64,000 nucleotides of DNA from Rufibacter radiotolerans (GTDB lineage: Bacteria; Bacteroidota; Bacteroidia; Cytophagales; Hymenobacteraceae), in contig NZ_CP010777.1 in assembly GCF_001078055.1 (NCBI RefSeq), positions 766,408 through 830,407 on the forward strand, in the 5' to 3' direction. This document shows, one piece after another, positions 48,032 through 57,410 of the stretch. Within the stretch, counting starts at the first letter, position 1; every line of letters starts with the position of its first letter. A program made the translations under genes and the position numbers. A model generated the notes under the pieces. It saw only the letters and a list, made by a program, of their open reading frames with translations. It made no database searches and had not been told where the DNA came from.

Positions 48032-50512
48032 TTATTTTTTGCGGCTCACGCGGGACCCGCCTGATTGGTCGGTTTCTACCTGCTTCACCTCACCGGTGTA
48101 CTGAATGTTGCTGGCGCCGCTGGCTTCGGCTCTTAGGTAGTCCTGCACGTTCACCACGGTTTGGCTGGCGCCGCTCAGGTCTACGGTAGCGCGTTGGGCC
48201 ACCAATTTGGCAGCCTCCACGTTGCTGGCGCCGCTTCCTTCAATGGAAAGGTCATCTGAATGGCCTTTCAGGATGGTTTTGGCGGCTCCGCTCAGGTCAA
48301 GTTCCAGGCGGCCGGTGCTAATGTTAATGGCCACCTCGCTGGCGCCTGATTGTTTTATGGTAAAGTTTTCGGGGGCAAACCCGATGATCTCGGCTTTAGC
48401 CGCCCCACTGATGTCTACCAAAGACAGGTCTGGGGTTTCTACCTCAATAAGCACCGGGCGGGTGTTCATCTGCCACAGTTTCAGGAACTCGCTGTCACGG
48501 TTGATCTTGAGTACGCCGTTCTGTACGCGCAGCTGCAGCTTGTCCAGTTCTTTCTCTGAGCCCGTTACCCGTACGTGGGTACGGTAAGACTGCCTCACCC
48601 GTATGTGGTAGGCGCCACCGGCCTCAATCTCTGTGAAGTCACGCACGTTGTATATTTTAGAGATGCCCTCGTAGTCATCTTCCAGAATGGCCAGGTCATC
48701 ATCCATGCTCGCGGCAGCAGCTGTTCTGTTGGCGGTTGTTCTGGCGGTAGAGTCCACCACGCTGCAGGTAAGGCAAACCAGACGGCCTTCTTTCATCTGC
48801 CAGGTGTTGCTGGACAGGTCATCTGAATTGTACTCGCCGTCGGTGATGTCGTCACTGAAGTGGTTGGCAAAGCCTTCTGAGAAGCGCAGTTTCTTTCCTT
48901 CAGGGATCAGGATCTTCAGGTTCATGTTCTGGTCCCTGAAAATGGCGTCCTGCTTGAAGGTGAACGCGTCATCGAACCGTAAAACAGAATCCTGCTGTAC
49001 CATTTTATAGGTGATCATCTGGGCGTTCTTGATGGCCTCTTCTTCGTTCAGCCCTTGGGCGGAGTAGGTCTGGATCACCTTCATGTCGGTGCCGTTATAG
49101 CCTTCCATGGTCAGGTTCATGCGGTGACCGTATTGGTGAGATGTGTCTCTGATGTTAAAGACCAACGTACCATAGGCGGCTGCAGGGAAGACCTGCTCTT
49201 TGGAGACTTCGCCAGACTCCTGGAAGTTGCGGGAAGTAAGGATGATACCGGTGATGAGGGCTGCCACGGCTAAAAGCCAAACACCTAACATTGACCAACC
49301 TACCGAAGGGCGCAGGTAGAATCTTTTGGCCAGCAGCCCAATGCCCAGCAAAAAGAGAAAGAGCGCAGGGATAATACCAGCAAAGAAGCCGGCCCATACC
49401 AACCACGCAGGAACAGCATTAAAGAACGCTGAAGCCGGGATGTTGCCCATCTGGATGTAGTCTGGCTGGTCAAAGAAGCCTAATCCCACCATTAACCCTA
49501 CCATAAGGGCAATCATGAAACTACCGGCAATCACCATCATAAGCAGCCCGGCGAAAATACGCACCAGGTTAGCCACGCCTGACAAGACAGGTTTCAGGAC
49601 TCTGGACAAGGCCTGAATGATCTGGGCCACCAACCGAACCGGAAACAGAAGGACTTTGGCTAAGGTGCTCTCCTGGCCGTTAGCGTCCTGCATGTTCAGG
49701 TTGTTTTTAACAGATTCTTCTATACTGGAGAGCGTAACGGGGTTTCCCTGCATTTGCACCCGCTCTGTAATGGTTTTGGCCTCTGGTACGGCAATCCATA
49801 AGACAATGTAGGCGATCAGGCCTATCCCGAAGAAGAAAAGGATCAGGAACAGCAGCCTGATAATGGCCACGTCTGCCCCAAAGTAGATAGCGATACCGCT
49901 GGCCACGCCCCCCAGTTTCTTGTCTATTGGGTCTCTGAACAGCTTGCGCACCGGAATATCCGGTAGCGCCTCATTCTTGGGCAAGGCAATCCAGCAGATG
50001 GCGTACACAATCACCCCAAACAGGGTGAAGCCGCCCGTGAAAGGCACTCCCAATACCATTAAGACAAACGCTAGCCTTATCCAGAGCGGATCAATCTGCA
50101 GGTAGTTGGCAATACCCGACGCTACCCCGGCCACTACCTTACGGTTCACGTCGCGGTACAGGCGCTTTTGCTCTATAGGCGCGGGCTCAATAGGCGGAGG
50201 CGTGCCGTAGGCGTTGTTTCCAACTCCTGGTTCAGCTTGTTCAGCCTCTACGGTCTCAAAGTCGGCAATGGTTCCCATTTGGGCGGTAAGCGCCTGAACG
50301 TCGTCCAGGGTGATTACCTGTTTGCCCGGGTTGAGGCGGGAGAAGAAGATCTCGGCAATACGTGACTCAATGTCTGCCACAATCTCTTCATGGCCCTCAT
50401 ATGAGGAGAAGTAACCCTTGATGGCGGCAAGGTATTGGCTCAACATCTCATAGCCGTCTTCCTCTACATGGAAGATCATGCCTTGCAGGTTGACACTTAT
50501 GTTCTTTTTCAT
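48032..50512 (-). CDS. PspC double-domain membrane protein with C-terminal GIN (DUF2807) adhesin-like domain
   Basis: 826 residues. N-terminal soluble segment (1-90, NLQGMIFHVEEDGYEMLSQYL...), then two PspC domains (about 110-180, RDVNRKVVAGVASGIANYLQIDP; and about 190-250, RDPIDKKLGGVASGIAIYFGADV), several more membrane helices, then a long exported part. It ends with a beta-helical head-GIN/DUF2807 domain (SGAAKAEI, SGASEVAI, SGAAKTIL, SGASNVEA repeats). PspC domains act in membrane-stress sensing. The PadR regulator gene ends two bases upstream, a layout found across Bacteroidota. Likely an envelope-stress or surface protein; inference. Confidence 0.88.
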   Translation of the reverse strand: MKKNISVNLQGMIFHVEEDGYEMLSQYLAAIKGYFSSYEGHEEIVADIESRIAEIFFSRLNPGKQVITLDDVQALTAQMGTIADFETVEAEQAEPGVGNNAYGTPPPIEPAPIEQKRLYRDVNRKVVAGVASGIANYLQIDPLWIRLAFVLMVLGVPFTGGFTLFGVIVYAICWIALPKNEALPDIPVRKLFRDPIDKKLGGVASGIAIYFGADVAIIRLLFLILFFFGIGLIAYIVLWIAVPEAKTITERVQMQGNPVTLSSIEESVKNNLNMQDANGQESTLAKVLLFPVRLVAQIIQALSRVLKPVLSGVANLVRIFAGLLMMVIAGSFMIALMVGLMVGLGFFDQPDYIQMGNIPASAFFNAVPAWLVWAGFFAGIIPALFLFLLGIGLLAKRFYLRPSVGWSMLGVWLLAVAALITGIILTSRNFQESGEVSKEQVFPAAAYGTLVFNIRDTSHQYGHRMNLTMEGYNGTDMKVIQTYSAQGLNEEEAIKNAQMITYKMVQQDSVLRFDDAFTFKQDAIFRDQNMNLKILIPEGKKLRFSEGFANHFSDDITDGEYNSDDLSSNTWQMKEGRLVCLTCSVVDSTARTTANRTAAAASMDDDLAILEDDYEGISKIYNVRDFTEIEAGGAYHIRVRQSYRTHVRVTGSEKELDKLQLRVQNGVLKINRDSEFLKLWQMNTRPVLIEVETPDLSLVDISGAAKAEIIGFAPENFTIKQSGASEVAINISTGRLELDLSGAAKTILKGHSDDLSIEGSGASNVEAAKLVAQRATVDLSGASQTVVNVQDYLRAEASGASNIQYTGEVKQVETDQSGGSRVSRKK

Positions 50513-50514
50513 GG

Positions 50515-50853
50515 CTAGTTGGATTTCTTGCGGTTGATGATGAAGGTGGTGGAGTCTACCAGTTCCAGCCAGGTGAGGCGGAGCTGCTCTAGAAACTCGG
50601 TGCCGGTGGCGGTGAGTTTGTAGTATTTGCGTGGCGGCCCTGAGGTGGATTCCACCCAGGAATAGTCCAGGAGTCCGGCGTTCTTCAGTCTGGTCAGCAG
50701 TGGGTAGAGCGTCCCCTCCACTACTATCATTTTGGCGGCAGTGAGTTCCTCTAACATATCAGAGGCATATACTTCGCCGCGGGCGATGATCTCCAGAATG
50801 CAGTACTCCAGAATCCCTTTTCGCATCTGCACTTGTGTGTTTTCTACTTTCAT
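50515..50853 (-). CDS. PadR-family transcriptional regulator
   Basis: 112 residues: winged helix (MRKGILEYCILEIIARGEVYASDMLEEL...VVEGTLYPLLTRLKNAGLLDY) with the PadR signature and a C-terminal dimerisation helix. The wing reads SGPPRKYYKLTATG. It controls gene expression in response to an unknown signal, most simply the adjacent PspC/GIN gene (two-base spacing). Its promoter is at 50879-50909. Confidence 0.93.
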   Translation of the reverse strand: MKVENTQVQMRKGILEYCILEIIARGEVYASDMLEELTAAKMIVVEGTLYPLLTRLKNAGLLDYSWVESTSGPPRKYYKLTATGTEFLEQLRLTWLELVDSTTFIINRKKSN

Positions 50854-50878
50854 GGTCTGTGAGTCTGAATTATTGATA

Positions 50879-50909
50879 CAAATATATTAGAAGGTACTAT
50901 GTAAAACAA
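50879..50909 (-). promoter_or_regulatory. Bacteroidota-type promoter of padR-pspC
   Basis: Minus strand TTG (complement 50907-50909), 20 bases, TATATTTG (complement 50879-50886). The spacer reads about TTTTACATAGTACCTTCTAA and contains AAGGTAC on the plus strand twice nearby (50891-50897 and 50909-50915), a possible operator for PadR. Confidence 0.7.
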
Positions 50910-51073
50910 GGTACTGGTGAAATTTATTTTTTGTTTCAGTTTTGGGCGCATTTTTCCATTTTGAGACGAAAAGAGGTGGCTTGGAGAATAGAAAGGGAGG
51001 GAGGGGAAAGAATTTTGGGCAGGAGTGGAACAGAGAAGGGCAATTGGGTGTATTAGGCGTGAGCAGGAATGCG

Positions 51074-51103
51074 TTATAATATAATCCTAGAAAGCTATCT
51101 TTG
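51074..51103 (+). promoter_or_regulatory. Probable promoter of the porV-like gene
   Basis: TTA (51074-51076) at the -33 position, 19 bases, TATCTTTG (51096-51103). The leader would be about 30 bases to the ATG at 51140. Confidence 0.5.
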
Positions 51104-51139
51104 TATGCTATTCCCTTTTGGACTTATCATCTGATTTTT

Positions 51140-52219
51140 ATGGTAAAAAAACTATTACCACTTATATCTCTTCTTTTTCTTTTGTTACTGCCTGGCCTCA
51201 CCTGGGCCCAGGATATCTCTGCGCCCAAGTACAGTAATGAATTCCTCAATATAGGGGTAGGGGCAAGGGCTTTGGGAATGGGCGGCGTGCAGTCAGCTAT
51301 TGTGCGGGACGCTACGGCCGGCTTCTGGAACCCTGCCGGTTTGGTAGGTTTGCCTAAACGCCATAATGCGGTGTATATGCACTCTGAGCTGTTTGCGGGC
51401 ATCATCAAGAATGACTACGGTTCCTACGCCACCAATCTTGACTCTGCCAGCGCCCTGTCTTTCTCGGTAATACGGATTGGGGTAGATGACATAGCGGATA
51501 CCCGCCGGCTCCAGAATGAGTACGGTGCCATCCAATATGACAGCATTGAATTTTTCTCCGTGGCAGATTATGCTTTCCTGGCCTCCTATGCCAGGCAAAG
51601 CAATTTACTCAAAGGCCTGACCCTAGGGGCTAACGCGAAGATCATTTACCGCAACGTAGGTAAGTTCGCCAACGCCTGGGGCTTTGGCATTGACGCCGGC
51701 GCCCAGTTACGGCGAGGGAACTGGCAGTTTGGCGCCATGGCCCGCGATATCACCACCACCTTTACCGCCTGGAAACTGAACGCCGAAGAGCTGGAAGATG
51801 CTTACCTGCAGGAGGAGACTTCCTTTAATGCTAATAGCATTGAAATAACCTTACCCCGCCTGATCCTGGGTGCCGGTCGGTCCTTTCAATTTGCCAACCG
51901 CTTCTCGGCCTTAGTGGCCACAGACCTGGATATTACCTTTGACGGCAAACGGAATACGCTTATTTCTTCTGGCTTGGTTTCTATTGACCCAAGGGTAGGA
52001 CTGGAAATTGGCTATGCCAACGCGGTTTATCTGCGTGGTGGCCTTAATAACGTGCAGCAGATAGAAGACCTGAATGGGAAGAGCAGTTGGAAAATACAAC
52101 CTAACTTCGGGATTGGGGTAGCCACGCATGGCTTAAACCTGGACCTGGCCTTGTCCAAAGTATCTGATAACTCCCAGGTCTCCTCCGTGATTGTTTCTTT
52201 AGCCTATAGTTTTGATTGA
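51140..52219 (+). CDS. PorV/PorQ-family outer-membrane protein
   Basis: 359 residues from the ATG at 51140 (MVKKLLPLISLLFLLLLPGLTWAQ, signal peptide). A beta-barrel of the UPF0164/PorV-PorQ type: the opening FLNIGVGARALGMGGVQSAIVRDATAGFWNPAGLVGL is the family hallmark, and the protein ends in SVIVSLAYSFD, a barrel closure with terminal aromatic. In T9SS, PorV shuttles cargo from the translocon to the sortase PorU. The next gene is a PorU2-like peptidase. Subtype (PorV, PorQ or a PorU2 partner) is not settled by sequence alone. Confidence 0.85.
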   Translation: MVKKLLPLISLLFLLLLPGLTWAQDISAPKYSNEFLNIGVGARALGMGGVQSAIVRDATAGFWNPAGLVGLPKRHNAVYMHSELFAGIIKNDYGSYATNLDSASALSFSVIRIGVDDIADTRRLQNEYGAIQYDSIEFFSVADYAFLASYARQSNLLKGLTLGANAKIIYRNVGKFANAWGFGIDAGAQLRRGNWQFGAMARDITTTFTAWKLNAEELEDAYLQEETSFNANSIEITLPRLILGAGRSFQFANRFSALVATDLDITFDGKRNTLISSGLVSIDPRVGLEIGYANAVYLRGGLNNVQQIEDLNGKSSWKIQPNFGIGVATHGLNLDLALSKVSDNSQVSSVIVSLAYSFD

Positions 52220-52241
52220 TTTTTGTGTGCGAGGTATTAAT

Positions 52242-55200
52242 ATGAAGACACCCTACTATTTTAAAAGCTTTTTCCTGCCGCTTGTTGCTTCTTTAGCCCT
52301 TTTAGCTTATGGGCAGGTTTCATATGCGCAACAGGTGACCTATGGCAACGAGTGGATCAACTATAGCCAAAAATACTACAAGATCAAGGTTCCGGCTACC
52401 GGTATCTATAAATTAGACCAAGCTTATCTGCAGGCTGCCGGAATCACAGGGGTAGACCCGCGCAATTTCCAGCTTTACCGCAGAGGGGAGGAAGTGTCCA
52501 TCTACGTGCAAGGGGAGGGCGATGGGTCCCTTGATGCCGGGGACTTTATTGAATTCTACGGTGAGAAGAACGACGGTGCATTGGACCGGGAACTGTACAA
52601 AGATCCTAATGCCAACCATATAAGCACCTACTACAGTTTATACACAGATACCGCCGCCTATTTCCTGACTTGGTCTGCGAGGCCTGGAAAGCGAATGGTA
52701 ATGGCTAACCAGGATGCTGCGGGCTTAACCGCTGAGCCCTGGCACTGGCAGGAAAATATTCTGCTTGACAATTTTGAGTACGCCTTAGGCAAAAGATACG
52801 GGGAGAATTATATGTCCTGGATGGATGCCGGTGAAGGGTTTTCCGGAGGACTTACCTCTTCCTTTACCTATAACCTTCCGGGTATGGCTTCTAATCTGTT
52901 CACTGGGGGACCTACGCCAAAGGTGGAAATAGCGTTCATAGGGGCAAATGACAATAACCATGAGGTGGAAGTTTTTGCCGTTCCACCAGGGGGCGCTGAA
53001 AGGTTACTTGGTTCGGTTAAAATGAATGGGTATGGGGCTGTAAAACAACAGTTCAATATCGCTACTTCTGATTTTGGGGCCAGCGGAAATTTAGTGTTAC
53101 GCATTACGGCTAAAACAACGGGGTCCAGATTCAGGACGGTTTACTTTAAGACTATTTATCCGCAGCGAAATACTGTAACCACGGCAAGTTTACCATTACA
53201 AAACCTTACGCCATCTAATTCGCCACAGTATTACCTTTTTGATGGAAGCGGAGCAGCCAATGCCATTGGGTATGATATTTCCTCCACAGATAATATCAAA
53301 CGGCTGGCAGGGACAGTAACCGGGGCGCAAAAAGGATTTGTATTCCCTGCTGGGTTTAGCAAAGGCATTTTATGGACCGGGGCGAACTTGGTTCCGCTTG
53401 CGGCCAGGGAGGTGAAGTTCAGATCTATGGCGGGCAATAAAGCGTCTTACGTGATCATCTCTCACCGGATCCTGATGCAGCCCGTAGGCTCATCCACTAA
53501 TCCAGTGCGTGATTATGCGGCTTACCGCGCCTCAGCGGCCGGAGGGAAATATGATACGCTGGTGATGGAGGTGGGTCAAGTATATGACCAGTTTTTTTAC
53601 GGGGATAAGTCATCAGCCGCCATCAGGCGCTTTATGAAGTTTCTGATAGCCAATGGAGAACCGAAGCATTTGTTCTTGATTGGCAAGGCCTTAGAAGCTG
53701 CCGAAACTTCCACTGTGCGGAAAAACCCTTCGGCCTTAGCTGTTAAGGATTTGGTGCCTACAGGCGGATTCCCTGGTTCTGATATCTTATTCACTTCAGA
53801 TTGGGAGATTGATAGTTACACCCCTAAGGTGGCTACCGGGCGCATTCCGGCAAACAACCCACAGGAAGTGTTGAACTACCTGAACAAAGTGCAGCTTCAT
53901 GAATCATTGCCCCAAAACCTGGAGTGGCGTAAAAATGTCCTGCATTTGGGTGGCGGTATTGAAGGGGCAGAACGCAATACACTGGCTTCTTACTTAAGGA
54001 GCTATGAAAGAATTGCCGAGGGCAAATGGTGGGGCGCTAATGTGATTTCCAAGTTTAGAAGCTCAACAGCTGGGCTGGATACCATCAACGTGGCAAAGGA
54101 AGTAAATGCGGGCCTTAGTTTGATCACTTTCTTTGGTCACAGTTCTACTACCACCTCAGATTTGGATATAGGACTGGTATCTAACGTATTATCCGGTTAT
54201 AAGAACCAAGGAAAGTACCCACTCATCTTAATGAATGGCTGTAACGTTGGGAACAGCTTTATACCCGGCAGGTCGTTTGGAGAAGATTGGCTGTTGACCC
54301 CAGACAAAGGCGCCATTGCCTTTATAGGCCAGGACAGTTATGGGTATTCCTCTCTGCTGAATATATTCAGTACCTACTTTTATAGAACCGCATTTGCAGA
54401 TGCTGAATACTTTGGCAAACCCTTGGGCGTGCAGCAAAAACAGGTTATTAGTACCCTCTCTTCTACTATTAGCGGAGAATTTGCCGTTGCTATGATGATG
54501 CAGATGATCTTGCAATCTGACCCTGCTCTATTGTTAGTTTCTCCCCCCAATGCTGATTATGCCATTGAAAAAGGCGGGCTGAAGGTAACGGCAGTGGATG
54601 GCGGGAAAATAACGGCAAACTCTGAAAGCTTCCTGTTAGCTATTGATGCCAGAAACCTGGGTAAGGTGAATGACTCTCCTTTCTACGTTTCTGTTACCAG
54701 AACCCTGGAGAATGGAACCGAGATTCTGTATGATTCTATAAAAGTGCCACCCATTTACTACCGTGATACACTTAAGCTGGAGTTGGCCGCTAACACGCCA
54801 GACGGTTCAGGGGTAAACACATTCAAAGTAAAACTAGACCATACAGACACTATTCCGGAAATAGATGAGACCAATAATGAAGCAACGTTTGAGGTATTTA
54901 TCTCCAGAAGTGGCGTTGTGGCCTTAACCCCTTATGAGTACGGGATAGTATCAGGACCAAAAGTGAACCTGGTGGGGCAGTCTACAGATCTGCTTTCCGC
55001 GCCCCGTGATTATTATTTTGAGATTGATACCACGGCCACCTTTAAAAGTGCATGGAAAAAGACCCGCACGGTAAGGGCCGGCCTTCTGCCTTCCTGGGAA
55101 GTACCACTCCCTACCACCGGAATGCCGAAGGATAGTATGGTGTATTTCTGGCGCTTTAGGTATAACACCTTTGCTGCGGGCGAAGACACTGTTTGGGCCG

Positions 55201-57233
55201 CAAGCTCGTTCAGGCATATCCCTCAGAGCGCGCCTGGTTGGTCCCAGGCCCATATAGGGCAATTGGCAAAAGCTGGTTTGCAAAGGGTGGAAGTAAATAC
55301 CAGTTCTGGTAAAGTTGAATTCGCCCCGCTCTATAAAACGCTTCTTTTAAAAGGCGGCGGCGGCGGGTTGCCAATGTCCAGAAGCGCGCCTTTTGGGATC
55401 TTTATTGATAACAATGCCTTCTTCTGGGATAACTGCGGCTATACTACCCCCAATATATTAGCCATGGTATTCAATAATGTTACGCTGGAGCCCTATACCG
55501 GCATGCCGACTAATACCGGTTGGCGCTGTGGTTTGTCTGGGCAATTTGTGTATCAGTTCGGGGATTTGACCTATGCGGCATACCAAGACAGGCTGGAAGC
55601 ATTTTTAAGGCAAGTTCCAGAAGGGTACCACGTGGCTATGATTGGTATCAACTCTATTCCTTATGAGAGCTTTAAGCCGTCCTTGAGAGAAGCCTTCAAA
55701 GGGATTGGCTCTACCATTATTGACGGCCTTAAAAATGGTGATCCGTTTGTAATTCTTGGCAGAAAAGGAGCCGCAACCGGAACCGCTCAAGAATTGGGAG
55801 GTAATAATACAGACACTGCCCCAAGAAACATGCAGGCGGTGCAGGTAGAAAAAGTGTTGCAGGTAAAAGGCGACCAGGGAACCCTTACCTCTTCTCTTAT
55901 TGGGCCAGCCACTGAATGGACTTCTTTGCATCATCAGGTGCAGTTAGAAAGTTCAGACAGCTACCAGTTAGATGTAATTGGGGTAGACAAAGATGCCAAA
56001 GAAACGGTATTGTCTACCAATGTGACCGCCTCTACCTTGAGCCTGAGTAACATCAGCGCCAGCACTTACCCCTACCTGAAACTGAGGCTGGCTTTGAAAG
56101 ATGAGGTGAACCGTACTGCCCCGCAACTGAAGCAATGGACCGTCTTGTACAAAGGCGTGCCAGAGGGACTTGTGCGCCCAGATTTAGTAGGGGTAGATAA
56201 ATACAAGAATATCTCTGAGCAGGCCAATTCAGGTCAGGTGGATCTACGGTTTGCCTTCCATAACATCAGTGACATGAACTTCAGTGATTCCTTGACCGTG
56301 GAAGCGAATGTGTTTCAGGAAAATGGCGGCAAAAAGCTTTCCACCTTTAAAGTGAAGCCTTTACTGAAAGGGGATACCGTGTATTTCAACCATAAATTCT
56401 CTACGGTGAATATGAAGGGCAACAACCGGTTGCGCGTTACGGTCAACCCACGTATTCTTCCGGAGCAGTACTACTTCAACAACACCCTAGAGATTCCTTT
56501 CACGGTAGGTTCTTTGGCCGGAATGCCGCCGGTGTTGGATGTGGTGTTTGACGGGGTCCGGATCCTCGACGGGGACATTGTTTCCCCAAGCCCAGTGATC
56601 AGTATGTTGCTGAAAGACAACAACCGCAAGATCCCTATCACAGACCCGACTTCCATGAAGGTGTACCTGAAAAAGCCAGGCGCAGACTTTGTGGAGATTG
56701 ATGTGGCCAGTAACCCCAATGTGCGCTGGTTTGCCGCCGATGATAAAAATGATTTCCGGGTAGAGTATCGACCCGAAGGGTTGGCAGACGGTAAATACAC
56801 CTTAGAGGTGCAGGGCTTTGATGCCCTGGGCCAACGGGCCGGAAACGAGCGCTACAGCATCAATTTTGAGGTGGTGAACGAGGCGTCCGTTACTAACTTC
56901 TATCCGTACCCTAACCCGTTCTCGTCTAAAACTAAGTTTATCTTCACGCTGACCGGAAGCAAAGTGCCGGACAAGATGAAGATCCAGATCATGACCGTAA
57001 CCGGGAAAGTGATACGCGAGGTGCAGAAGGAAGAGTTAGGGCCCATCCACATAGGCAACAACATAACGGAGTTTGCCTGGGACGGGACCGACGAGTACGG
57101 AGACCGGCTCGCCAATGGCGTGTACCTGTACCGGGTAGTCATGGACAACGGTCCTGAGGAGATGAAGCACCGCAATACCGGCGGAGACAAGTCCTTCAAG
57201 AAAGGCTACGGAAAGATTTACATCCTTCGGTAA
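52242..57233 (+). CDS. C25-family peptidase, PorU2-like type IX secretion sortase
   Basis: 1663 residues from the ATG at 52242 (MKTPYYFKSFFLPLVASLAL, signal peptide). Gingipain-type C25 catalytic domain (about 420-770) with the His-Cys dyad H633 (FFGHSSTTTSD) and C667 (LMNGCNVGNSF). Then a CARDB-like Ig domain (about 810-900), further beta domains, and an end module resembling FlgD Ig/T9SS CTD (FYPYPNPFSSKTKFIFTL...WDGTDEYGDRLANGVYLYRV). Much longer than canonical PorU (1150-1300). PorU cleaves the C-terminal signal of T9SS cargo and attaches the protein to the cell surface. Follows the PorV-like gene after 22 bases, probably one transcript. Confidence 0.85.
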   Translation: MKTPYYFKSFFLPLVASLALLAYGQVSYAQQVTYGNEWINYSQKYYKIKVPATGIYKLDQAYLQAAGITGVDPRNFQLYRRGEEVSIYVQGEGDGSLDAGDFIEFYGEKNDGALDRELYKDPNANHISTYYSLYTDTAAYFLTWSARPGKRMVMANQDAAGLTAEPWHWQENILLDNFEYALGKRYGENYMSWMDAGEGFSGGLTSSFTYNLPGMASNLFTGGPTPKVEIAFIGANDNNHEVEVFAVPPGGAERLLGSVKMNGYGAVKQQFNIATSDFGASGNLVLRITAKTTGSRFRTVYFKTIYPQRNTVTTASLPLQNLTPSNSPQYYLFDGSGAANAIGYDISSTDNIKRLAGTVTGAQKGFVFPAGFSKGILWTGANLVPLAAREVKFRSMAGNKASYVIISHRILMQPVGSSTNPVRDYAAYRASAAGGKYDTLVMEVGQVYDQFFYGDKSSAAIRRFMKFLIANGEPKHLFLIGKALEAAETSTVRKNPSALAVKDLVPTGGFPGSDILFTSDWEIDSYTPKVATGRIPANNPQEVLNYLNKVQLHESLPQNLEWRKNVLHLGGGIEGAERNTLASYLRSYERIAEGKWWGANVISKFRSSTAGLDTINVAKEVNAGLSLITFFGHSSTTTSDLDIGLVSNVLSGYKNQGKYPLILMNGCNVGNSFIPGRSFGEDWLLTPDKGAIAFIGQDSYGYSSLLNIFSTYFYRTAFADAEYFGKPLGVQQKQVISTLSSTISGEFAVAMMMQMILQSDPALLLVSPPNADYAIEKGGLKVTAVDGGKITANSESFLLAIDARNLGKVNDSPFYVSVTRTLENGTEILYDSIKVPPIYYRDTLKLELAANTPDGSGVNTFKVKLDHTDTIPEIDETNNEATFEVFISRSGVVALTPYEYGIVSGPKVNLVGQSTDLLSAPRDYYFEIDTTATFKSAWKKTRTVRAGLLPSWEVPLPTTGMPKDSMVYFWRFRYNTFAAGEDTVWAASSFRHIPQSAPGWSQAHIGQLAKAGLQRVEVNTSSGKVEFAPLYKTLLLKGGGGGLPMSRSAPFGIFIDNNAFFWDNCGYTTPNILAMVFNNVTLEPYTGMPTNTGWRCGLSGQFVYQFGDLTYAAYQDRLEAFLRQVPEGYHVAMIGINSIPYESFKPSLREAFKGIGSTIIDGLKNGDPFVILGRKGAATGTAQELGGNNTDTAPRNMQAVQVEKVLQVKGDQGTLTSSLIGPATEWTSLHHQVQLESSDSYQLDVIGVDKDAKETVLSTNVTASTLSLSNISASTYPYLKLRLALKDEVNRTAPQLKQWTVLYKGVPEGLVRPDLVGVDKYKNISEQANSGQVDLRFAFHNISDMNFSDSLTVEANVFQENGGKKLSTFKVKPLLKGDTVYFNHKFSTVNMKGNNRLRVTVNPRILPEQYYFNNTLEIPFTVGSLAGMPPVLDVVFDGVRILDGDIVSPSPVISMLLKDNNRKIPITDPTSMKVYLKKPGADFVEIDVASNPNVRWFAADDKNDFRVEYRPEGLADGKYTLEVQGFDALGQRAGNERYSINFEVVNEASVTNFYPYPNPFSSKTKFIFTLTGSKVPDKMKIQIMTVTGKVIREVQKEELGPIHIGNNITEFAWDGTDEYGDRLANGVYLYRVVMDNGPEEMKHRNTGGDKSFKKGYGKIYILR

Positions 57234-57238
57234 GTCTT

Positions 57239-57276
57239 GTTTCAGGGCCGTTTTTCAGAAAACGGGTCTAAAACAG
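57239..57276. repeat. R1 copy overlapping a terminator
   Basis: TGTTTCAGGGCCGTTTTTC with right arm GAAAACGGGTCTAAAACA. The final CTAAAACA also begins the terminator at 57268-57314. Confidence 0.7.
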
Positions 57277-57314
57277 AAAGGCCACCGGCATTGCCGGTGG
57301 CCTTTCTGTTTTAG
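57268..57314. terminator. Terminator after the porU2-like gene
   Basis: CTAAAACAGAAAGGCCACCG (left) pairs with CGGTGGCCTTTCTGTTTTAG (right): 22 pairs around GCATTGC. It shares its left foot with an R1 copy and is followed by another R1 copy. Confidence 0.85.
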
Positions 57315-57343
57315 TGGATTTTGAAGAGGAGAATTGGCTTATT

Positions 57344-57381
57344 ATTTTGAAGCTGTTTTGACCAAAACGGCCTCAAAACAG
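57344..57381. repeat. R1 interspersed palindrome
   Basis: ATTTTGAAGCTGTTTTG with right arm CAAAACGGCCTCAAAACA, 30 bases from the folA stop. Confidence 0.65.
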
Positions 57382-57410
57382 AAATACGTTCAGCTAGTGT
57401 GTACTTATGG

